DNA from: Ostreococcus mediterraneus
Taxonomy: Eukaryota; Chlorophyta; Mamiellophyceae; Mamiellales; Bathycoccaceae
Assembly (NCBI GenBank): GCA_012295225.1
Contig: WMKK01000003.1
Location: 475,225 to 539,224, forward strand
Direction: 5' to 3'
DNA: 64,000 bases
Within the stretch, counting starts at the first letter, position 1, and every line of letters starts with the position of its first letter. The notes under the pieces were generated by a model. It worked only from the letters and a program-made list of their open reading frames with translations. It did not search any database and had not been told where the DNA came from. Both the position numbers and the translations under genes were made by a program. Positions 57,953 to 64,000 of this stretch are shown in pieces.

Positions 57953-58636
57953 ATGTCGACGCGGAAACGACTGACGGCGATAATTTTGTCGCGCACGCGC
58001 GACTATGGCGACGTGCTCGAGCGGCAGCGCGCGCTGCACGCCGCGCGAAAGGCGAATGCGATTGATGACGCGATAATCATTTGTCAACACGCGCCGGTGA
58101 TTACGCTCGGAAAGCGCGCGGCGGTGGCGTCGTCGCACGTCGTGAGTGACGCGAAGACGCTCGCAGAGGCGAATATTGCGGTGGTGGCGACCGATCGCGG
58201 TGGGGACGCGACGGTGCACGCGCCCGGGCAGGTGGTGGCGTATCCGGTGGTGGCGTTGCGCGCGAGCGCGCTCGGCGCGAGGGCTTACGTGGAGGGGCTG
58301 GAGGATGTTTTAGTGGATGTCTGCGCGTCGTATGGAATCGAGGCGCGGGGTAGGATCGCCGGGCGCGAGGGTGTGTGGGTTGGGGATGCGAAAATAGCCG
58401 CCGTTGGGGTGAAAATTTCAGCGGGCGTGAGCTCGCACGGCGTCGCGTTGAATGCGAGTCCGGATTTGGGATATTTTGATCACATCGTACCGTGTGGGTT
58501 GGAAGGGTACGGAGTGACGAGCGTGGCGAAGGAATTAGGCGTAGTGAGCGTGAATAGGGTGGATGTGGAAACACGCGCGGTGGATGCGTTTGCGCGTCGA
58601 TTTGGCTACGACGAAGTATTTTTTAAGCGCGAGTAG
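57953..58636 (+). CDS. LIPB: Octanoyl-[ACP]:protein transferase LipB (LIP2 type)
   Basis: 227 aa, the standard LipB length. The conserved RGGDATVHAPGQVVAYP (RGG at 82-84), the acyl-site Lys154 in AAVGVKIS, the HGVALN segment, and nucleophile Cys181 in IVPCGL are all present. The enzyme moves octanoate from ACP to lipoyl domains for later sulfur insertion, as on PDH-E2 (this window carries that gene at 42533-44032). No clear transit peptide; in plants LIP2 is mitochondrial, so the short basic start (MSTRKRLTAIILSRTR) may serve as the signal. A bidirectional promoter of 93 bp is shared with the FAD hydroxylase gene. Confidence 0.95.
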   Translation: MSTRKRLTAIILSRTRDYGDVLERQRALHAARKANAIDDAIIICQHAPVITLGKRAAVASSHVVSDAKTLAEANIAVVATDRGGDATVHAPGQVVAYPVVALRASALGARAYVEGLEDVLVDVCASYGIEARGRIAGREGVWVGDAKIAAVGVKISAGVSSHGVALNASPDLGYFDHIVPCGLEGYGVTSVAKELGVVSVNRVDVETRAVDAFARRFGYDEVFFKRE

Positions 58637-58682
58637 GATCTATAGCAGCTATTCATCGATTTGTCGCGATGATATTGTACAA

Positions 58683-59672
58683 TTACACGCGATTCATGGC
58701 ATAGTCGTACAGCTTTTGCGCCAAAGCGTCGTCTTTGGCGGTCTTTGTCAAACGCCTCGGATTGCAGTTTGCAAAGAATGTGAATCCTTCATCACGCAAG
58801 TAACGAAGTGCGAGAGGATGGCACGCCGCAAATACCGTGGTCGCCGTACCGGCTTGCAAGGATTTCACGAACGGCGCACCGATGCAGTGGAGTAAAGCGC
58901 CTCGCCAACCACTGGCGGATTTACGCGCGGCGTCTGCGCCAGACGTACGAACTGAACCGGGATGTACCGCCATGCAAGCGATGTTTTGCCCGTCTTGTTG
59001 TAATATTTTATTCTGCACATTAGTCCACAATATAAGAGCGAGCTTGGATTGACCGTATGATTTCACCGCATCGTATCCATGTTTGTCATCGATAGCACCG
59101 AACCGAATGCCGCCGGGGTATGAAAACATGTACACTTGCGATGTGACGTTGACAATTCTCGCATCGTCTGCGAACGCTCTGGATTGCAATAATAATTGTG
59201 TCAGCGTAAAATGAGCTTGGAAGTTGACATGAAACATCAAATCGCGCATATTTGCGTCGTCAAACTCGCACGGCATTAGACCAGCGTTGTTGATGAGGAC
59301 ATCGACGCCAATATTGAGGTCGTTGAGCGCCGAGGCAAACGCGCGCACCGAATCAAGGTTGCGCAAATCCAACGGTAGAACACGAACAATTGCACGCGTG
59401 ACCGTCATGATTTCACACGCGATCGCCCGAGCACGGTCGTCGTCGCGCGCGCCGATTATAATTGTAGCCCCAGTTTGTGCAAACGCTCGAAGTGCCTCGA
59501 GCCCGATGCCACACGTCGCCCCTGTTATGACGATGCACTTTTTTCGGAATTTCAAGATGTCGCAATCCTCAAGCACGTCATTCCAAGTGGTTCGCGAGCC
59601 AAAACCAGTCTCAGGATGCCTCCACCCACGCAAATGACCAAGCGGCCACCAGCAACACGGCTCGCGAAACAT
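58683..59672 (-). CDS. Short-chain dehydrogenase/reductase
   Basis: About 329 aa. Cofactor motif VITGATCGIGLEAL, LINNAGLMP, and catalytic SYGQSKLALIL (Tyr-x3-Lys), then AVHPGSVRTSG, typical of retinol-dehydrogenase/WWOX-like SDRs. The residues GARDDDRARA after the second strand favour NADP. The leader (CCWWPLGHLRGWRHP) is odd, with Cys/Trp-rich residues. Start at ATG 59672 is preferred; the frame is open to 59837 but would overlap the 3' end of the TraB gene on the same strand. It shares an overall layout with the other SDR at 16113-17120 but is clearly diverged. Confidence 0.82.
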   Translation of the reverse strand: MFREPCCWWPLGHLRGWRHPETGFGSRTTWNDVLEDCDILKFRKKCIVITGATCGIGLEALRAFAQTGATIIIGARDDDRARAIACEIMTVTRAIVRVLPLDLRNLDSVRAFASALNDLNIGVDVLINNAGLMPCEFDDANMRDLMFHVNFQAHFTLTQLLLQSRAFADDARIVNVTSQVYMFSYPGGIRFGAIDDKHGYDAVKSYGQSKLALILWTNVQNKILQQDGQNIACMAVHPGSVRTSGADAARKSASGWRGALLHCIGAPFVKSLQAGTATTVFAACHPLALRYLRDEGFTFFANCNPRRLTKTAKDDALAQKLYDYAMNRV

Positions 59673-59778
59673 GGCGCTCGTCGTTGACTGTCGCGATTTG
59701 ACAGCGCCGCCTCGATGACAACAAAAAATTTGTTTTGTTAACACCTCGGTAAACATCTCGGTAAACCGCATGTGTTTT

Positions 59779-60702
59779 TCATGACTGACCCAGACGCTTG
59801 CGCTTTTGCGCCAAATCCCAATAGTGTTCAATACCATCCATGTGTGCCATACCGACCACGGCGACGACGCGCTCTCCTCGACAACGATTTACGATGGCAT
59901 CCGTCATGATTGTGTCTCGCTCGTCGACGAATACGCGCGCTACGTCGGGTAGCTGATACCGCATAAACTCTCGCATTTGTGCAATCGCCGCGCGAGTTTT
60001 CAACAACTCGACGACTTTCTCGACGTCGCCGAATTCGCCATCCATGCCCGGCGGCGGCGGCGGTCCTCCAGGCTTCTCATGTCCCGTAGCGATGTTTACG
60101 ACATCCGTAAATGTCAACTTTTCACGCACGCGCCTCAACGTGTCTCGCACATTTCGGTCTCCGCACACAATATCTGCGCCTAATCTATCCGCTTCTTCTA
60201 TAGCGACGATAAATTCGCCGCCAGGCTCGAGTCCAGTCAATTTGAAGAACCCATACATCGTCTTCATCGCGGCGCCGAGTAGTCCATCGCGAGCGTCCCC
60301 GCCGCCACCAAAAGCGCCCGCGAAATCTTTCACCGCTTGCATCACAAACTCCCCTCTCGGATTTGACGAATGATCACTGTCACTCTGTGCGCGATTCTTT
60401 GCGAGTTTCTCTCGCATTGACCGCAGGCGTTCGTCGCAGAGCTCAACCATCACCGACGTTGGCTTGACCAGTCTCATCAGCTCTCGCACCTCTCGCGCGC
60501 TCTCCGCGCTCACATGCGCGGTACCGACGAGGTACACCTCGTGCGTGCCGACGCCAGTGCTCGAACGCAATATGCTGAGCGTTTCCGTGGCGTGCGTAAC
60601 GTACGGCGACGTTGCCGCGGTGGCGTACGTCGTCGTTTGGGTGAGCGACACGGGTCCCCATGAGTGATAGAGCGCCGACGCGCGACGTAGCGTGCGCGCC
60701 AT
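59779..60702 (-). CDS. TraB/PrgY-family protein
   Basis: 307 aa. The TraB signature is seen at VYLVGTAHVSAESAREV and VMVELCDERL in the N-terminal half, AIEEADRLGADIVCGDRNV in the middle, and GERVVAVVGMAHMDGIEHYW at the end. The conserved Gly-x-x-His pairs (GTAH, GMAH) and Glu resemble the metalloprotease-like Tiki/TraB fold. Eukaryotic members occur in mitochondria and chloroplasts, with roles in organelle membrane contacts; the Arg/Ser-rich start fits targeting. A Gly/Pro-rich loop (GGPPPPPGMDGEFG) is present. Precise biochemical activity unknown. Confidence 0.9.
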   Translation of the reverse strand: MARTLRRASALYHSWGPVSLTQTTTYATAATSPYVTHATETLSILRSSTGVGTHEVYLVGTAHVSAESAREVRELMRLVKPTSVMVELCDERLRSMREKLAKNRAQSDSDHSSNPRGEFVMQAVKDFAGAFGGGGDARDGLLGAAMKTMYGFFKLTGLEPGGEFIVAIEEADRLGADIVCGDRNVRDTLRRVREKLTFTDVVNIATGHEKPGGPPPPPGMDGEFGDVEKVVELLKTRAAIAQMREFMRYQLPDVARVFVDERDTIMTDAIVNRCRGERVVAVVGMAHMDGIEHYWDLAQKRKRLGQS

Positions 60703-60959
60703 GTCGAGCGCACGCGCGAGCGAGATGTTTCGTGTCTACACGCACGTGTGTTAGGCGCGCGGGCCACGCGGCGCACGCGCGCAAACTGGATGCGACGTCG
60801 GCTTGAGAGTGAGGACGCCGCGCGCCGAGAATAACTGTTTTCATCATCGAGCGCGAGAGCAAAGAATACCTACTCGTTGAATATTACAGAATACAACAGC
60901 AAAATGCAAATAAAAAATGATGAATAGTGAAAATAATGAGCCTTCGCGCGATGTGGTCT

Positions 60960-63599
60960 CTAAGAGACGCGCACGAACACTGGGAGCTTTTCTAGCGGCG
61001 CGGCAACGGTTATCCAGCGCTCGCCGTTGAGAACGGTTGCGGATTCATACTCGCGCCACGAACCTCGCGGTAAATATACGCGTCGATATGATGCTCCTTT
61101 GTATACTACCGGAGCCACGATAATATCTCTGCCGACGGCGAACTGGTCGTCGATTGTAAATGTTTCGGGGTCATCCGGGGTGAGCCACCACAGCGGTTGG
61201 CAAATGGGCTCAAGTCTGTCTCGCGCATCCTCCATGAGCGCCTTGAGTCGAGGCACGAGCAAAGTTTCGCGCATTTGTAACGCTTTATCGCTCGCTCGCT
61301 GCGCCTCCTCGCTGATCTGCCAAGGTGGGATACTGTACTGAACCGCTGGCATGAACGCGCTCGCCTGCGCCCAACGCGCCATCAATTCGCTGTCGGGCGA
61401 TTGACCCCAATACGCGTTGCCTCCGATAATATCTGGGAGAGTGAATGGATAACCCATCACTGCGGACGTTAAGAGTGTCGGGATAAGACTCTGTAATCCG
61501 TTATTCGTCCCCCACACGGTATCTTTATCACCCATACGCACCAAGCCGCGATAATCGTTTGTACCCATGGCCACGCGCACTTCGCTAATTGGAAACTTGC
61601 TCACAACCTTGTCAACATACAATTGACTGTACTCTTGTGGTGTTTTCAACGGAACGCGCGTCTTTGCACCATATGGCATGAAACATGGCTCGCCGGCGTC
61701 AAATTTAAACCCGTCGAGGCCGATGTCTTCTTGCAGATGCTTCAGACGACTCACGAACCATTCGCACGCGTCTTCGTTGGTAAAATCAATCCCTCTCACA
61801 GGCTGCGTGCCCCACCAGCGGAACTGCCCTGGTTGCAAATCCGCGCCACCGCCACCGCCTTCCCAGTGTCCTGGCGGCCAGTCCACGCGATCGACGACAA
61901 CCTTAACTGCCGTACCAAGAATTTGTCCAAAGCCAGCGTTGCCGTTGAAAATTTCACCCACTTCCGTCGGTGGTTGCGAGCCCTCCATTAAATAACCCAA
62001 ACGCTTCGCTTCTTCACACGCTGGTGATCCCTCTTGCAAGAATGGCATGACCCAAACGGTGACTAAAAAGTTCATGTCGTGTAATTGCTTCACCATGCCC
62101 TTCGGATCGGGGAACTTTTTGGCGTCGAAATCGAGCTCGCCGTACAAACATTGCCACCTGTCGTCGATTTCAATAATCGATCCATTTGCAAACGAAGCCG
62201 CCTTCTGCGCGGCGAGAATTTCTTTTGCAAATGACAGCGTCGATTCTTGCGTGACATCAGCGTGCGCGGTGGCCCACGTGGTCCAAATCGGTTTGTACAC
62301 CAAGGCGTCCGCCGGCACGGCGTCTGGTTTGGGAAGTTGCTTGAGCGCTTCTCGCGTAGCGCTTCTCGCATCATCCTCCAAAGCCACAGCGACACGAAGT
62401 TTCAGCGATGAACGCATGTCAGCTTCTGTGCGAATATTTTGCCACGGATGCAACATCCCAGCATCCGAGTAGTTTGCTCGAGATTGCAATCGCAGCACGC
62501 CATCCCCGCGCGCGGGCGTTGTCGATTCCTCCACCGGCAAACTCGGTCGAGATAGATTTTGAATGCCTACACCAAAATATCTCGGTGCACTCCCTCGCGC
62601 GCGCGATTCTGTGGGTGAATTCATACCAAAGTGCAACATCGCGTTGTTTGGATCGGCAAACACGAGAGCACCGCTGCTTGAAACCCAATGCGTGGCGACG
62701 ACTGAGCCCACGCCGTTTGGACCGTGGTCGAATGGATACAACGGACCCGTCTCAATCTTCGCGCGCTCCATCGGCCAGAGCTGCGTGAGCGTGTGCGCGC
62801 CACCGTACCAGTGCGACTTCTTTTCGACGTCGTCGCACAGATTAATGGTCAGTTCCGCACCATGTAAGGCATCAAGCGGTGCGTTCACTTCGAGCAACAC
62901 CCCATCTGTAATGCCTCGACACCACGCGTCCTCCGAGCTCTCCGTCGTCAACTCCATCGTCGCCACCGCTCGCAACATCGTCCCATCGCTCCACAACACC
63001 GACATTTCCCGTCCATTGGCGAGAACATCCGCACGAACGACAGACGCACCCGCGGTAACCCCCGCGGATAACGTCTGCGCCGCGCCCGACCCGTCCCGCT
63101 TAAAAAGCGTCATCCCTCCGTTCCTTCGCACATCCAACACCGTATCCCCAGCAACGACGCGCCCAATCGCGACATCCACAACACCACCCTCTCTCGTCGT
63201 CGTCACCCCCTTCGACGCCGTCATCGGCGCTGTAGCGCCCACCGGCGTCGCGTGTCGCCTCGCCCGCTCCGCGCCGACCCCCGCGGCTATCCCCGCCGTC
63301 GCCACCGTCGCTCGCACCACCTCCGACCGCCGCACGCCCGCACCGGCGCCATCCCCCGCGTTCGACGCCGCGACCGGCGTTGGCGTCGTCACCGCCGCAC
63401 CGCCGCCGTCGTCGTCGCCGTCGCCACCGTCACCCGCGCGCGCGCCACCGACGAGCCGAGCGCACTTTTGCCCATCCACGCCCACGCCCACGCGGCGCAC
63501 GCGCCTCTCGCGCGCGCGAGGCGCCGTCCCGGACCGCGAGGCGCGAACCACGCGCGCGCGAATCACGGCGCCATCGCCCGCGAGCGCGCGAGACGACAT
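60960..63599 (-). CDS. Glycoside hydrolase family 31 enzyme (MYORG-like)
   Basis: About 879 aa. The GH31 barrel contains IIEIDDRWQCLYGELDFDAK, DGFKFDAGEP with nucleophile-type Asp634, GTNDYRGLVRMGDKDTVWGT, and PDIIGGNAYWG near the acid/base region, then the C-terminal beta domain (VAPVVYKGASYRRVYLPRGSW). This layout resembles myogenesis-regulating glycosidase (MYORG, an alpha-galactosidase in animals) more than starch or glycoprotein alpha-glucosidases. The first ~150 residues are Arg/Ala/Gly-rich and may include a transit peptide plus a low-complexity linker. The first in-frame codon at 63680 is GTG; ATG 63599 is used, but a later start is possible. Confidence 0.88.
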   Translation of the reverse strand: MSSRALAGDGAVIRARVVRASRSGTAPRARERRVRRVGVGVDGQKCARLVGGARAGDGGDGDDDGGGAAVTTPTPVAASNAGDGAGAGVRRSEVVRATVATAGIAAGVGAERARRHATPVGATAPMTASKGVTTTREGGVVDVAIGRVVAGDTVLDVRRNGGMTLFKRDGSGAAQTLSAGVTAGASVVRADVLANGREMSVLWSDGTMLRAVATMELTTESSEDAWCRGITDGVLLEVNAPLDALHGAELTINLCDDVEKKSHWYGGAHTLTQLWPMERAKIETGPLYPFDHGPNGVGSVVATHWVSSSGALVFADPNNAMLHFGMNSPTESRARGSAPRYFGVGIQNLSRPSLPVEESTTPARGDGVLRLQSRANYSDAGMLHPWQNIRTEADMRSSLKLRVAVALEDDARSATREALKQLPKPDAVPADALVYKPIWTTWATAHADVTQESTLSFAKEILAAQKAASFANGSIIEIDDRWQCLYGELDFDAKKFPDPKGMVKQLHDMNFLVTVWVMPFLQEGSPACEEAKRLGYLMEGSQPPTEVGEIFNGNAGFGQILGTAVKVVVDRVDWPPGHWEGGGGGADLQPGQFRWWGTQPVRGIDFTNEDACEWFVSRLKHLQEDIGLDGFKFDAGEPCFMPYGAKTRVPLKTPQEYSQLYVDKVVSKFPISEVRVAMGTNDYRGLVRMGDKDTVWGTNNGLQSLIPTLLTSAVMGYPFTLPDIIGGNAYWGQSPDSELMARWAQASAFMPAVQYSIPPWQISEEAQRASDKALQMRETLLVPRLKALMEDARDRLEPICQPLWWLTPDDPETFTIDDQFAVGRDIIVAPVVYKGASYRRVYLPRGSWREYESATVLNGERWITVAAPLEKLPVFVRVS

Positions 63600-64000
63600 C
63601 GCCGCGCGCGCGGCGACGGCACGTGCGGTCGACCGACGACGGCGACGGCGACGGCGACGGCGCTCGGGGCGTTCGGACACTCGGCGTTCGTCTCGAGACT
63701 AAAATTCCATAGCGTCGCCTCAAGTGGGCGATATTCACAGTATTGCGTTCAAAATCACGCCGTGTCGTGTGCGTCGTAAATCACGCGAGGTCCACGACGA
63801 TCGCGACACAGTCGCACTGTGGATGAATCAGCGCTATGAAGGGTTCACATCGGTCGACCACGGCGGCGCCCGCGCGTGCCGGGCGTGGCTAAATCTCATG
63901 CTGAAGCAACTTTTTATCATCAATATACACAGTATTTAACATCTATCAAAGTGTATCAAATAATATAAAATAAACGTTAATACAATTACATATTATACTG
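63600..64000. other. Upstream region of the GH31 gene; AT-rich at the right edge
   Basis: No supportable gene. (GAC/GGC)n-rich sequence near 63640-63660 gives way to AT-rich DNA after about 63900 (many ATA/TAA triplets), typical of an intergenic segment in this genome. Promoter elements were not identified with confidence. Confidence 0.35.

Noticed and set aside
57860-58219. N-terminal extension of the FAD hydroxylase through lipB
   Set aside because: Antisense to the conserved LipB coding sequence and Arg/His-rich; the real start is ATG 57859.
60703-60959. Gene between TraB and GH31
   Set aside because: 257 bp, partly AT-rich (60870-60940), with no frame of normal complexity; it is upstream of TraB and downstream of GH31.

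Overview
The window looks like nuclear chromosomal DNA of a very compact green picoalga of the Ostreococcus type (Mamiellophyceae). The evidence is about 38 protein genes in 64 kb, mostly single-exon and often separated by under 200 bp, GC-rich coding sequence with many GAC/GTC runs, and clearly eukaryotic gene content (STT3, ATG9, U1-70K, SUN, a plant-type fused DHFR-TS, plastid-targeted proteins). A few N bases (12437, 12449, 26641, 39979) mark it as a draft assembly. The organism is inferred from these features and not proven.

Layout. 1-8.4 kb: partial lysine-rich protein, ATG9, GDT1/TMEM165-type ion transporter, DDAH-like amidinotransferase-fold hydrolase, threonine dehydratase, Cdc14/SIN-like helical protein. 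9.3-17.1 kb: Dispatched-like RND protein, U1-70K, DHFR-TS, an SDR. 17.1-24 kb: TMEM131-like protein, a CRIPT-OCRE fusion, a SANT-UBA protein, a small probable plastid protein. 24.1-34.8 kb, all on +: STT3, EH-domain endocytic protein, NT-C2/DIL-like protein, alpha/beta hydrolase, canopy-like ER protein. 34.9-41.2 kb: flavoprotein with a C-terminal CS domain, nuclear plastid uS15, a CNBD channel, RsfS/Iojap. 41.4-50.8 kb: TrmO-like methyltransferase, pyruvate dehydrogenase E2, RMI1-like OB protein, SUN protein, centrin, topoisomerase VI B. 50.9-63.6 kb: proteasome beta-7/PSMB4, a small membrane protein, organellar Kae1/TsaD, TRM5, an FAD hydroxylase, octanoyltransferase LipB, a second SDR, TraB protein, GH31 glycosidase.

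Functional threads. Three enzymes act at or next to tRNA position 37 (TsaD-type, TRM5, TrmO-type). Lipoylation is represented by the transferase (LipB) and a major acceptor (PDH-E2). Several genes serve the secretory and endocytic system. Organellar translation has uS15c and RsfS.

Four CDSs appear to carry a single short intron at the extreme 5' end (ATG9, STT3, uS15c, centrin). A fifth intron probably lies in the 5' UTR of the Cdc14-like gene. All five contain the hexamer ACTGAC 24-42 bases before the acceptor, and reading phases across the four coding junctions fit exactly. The most unusual items are the CRIPT-OCRE and flavoprotein-CS fusions, the channel with a GNGVGDG pore sequence, and the U1-70K with a glycine/proline/methionine-rich N-terminal extension. 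I found no mobile element, CRISPR array or rRNA, and I could not establish any tRNA gene by eye.
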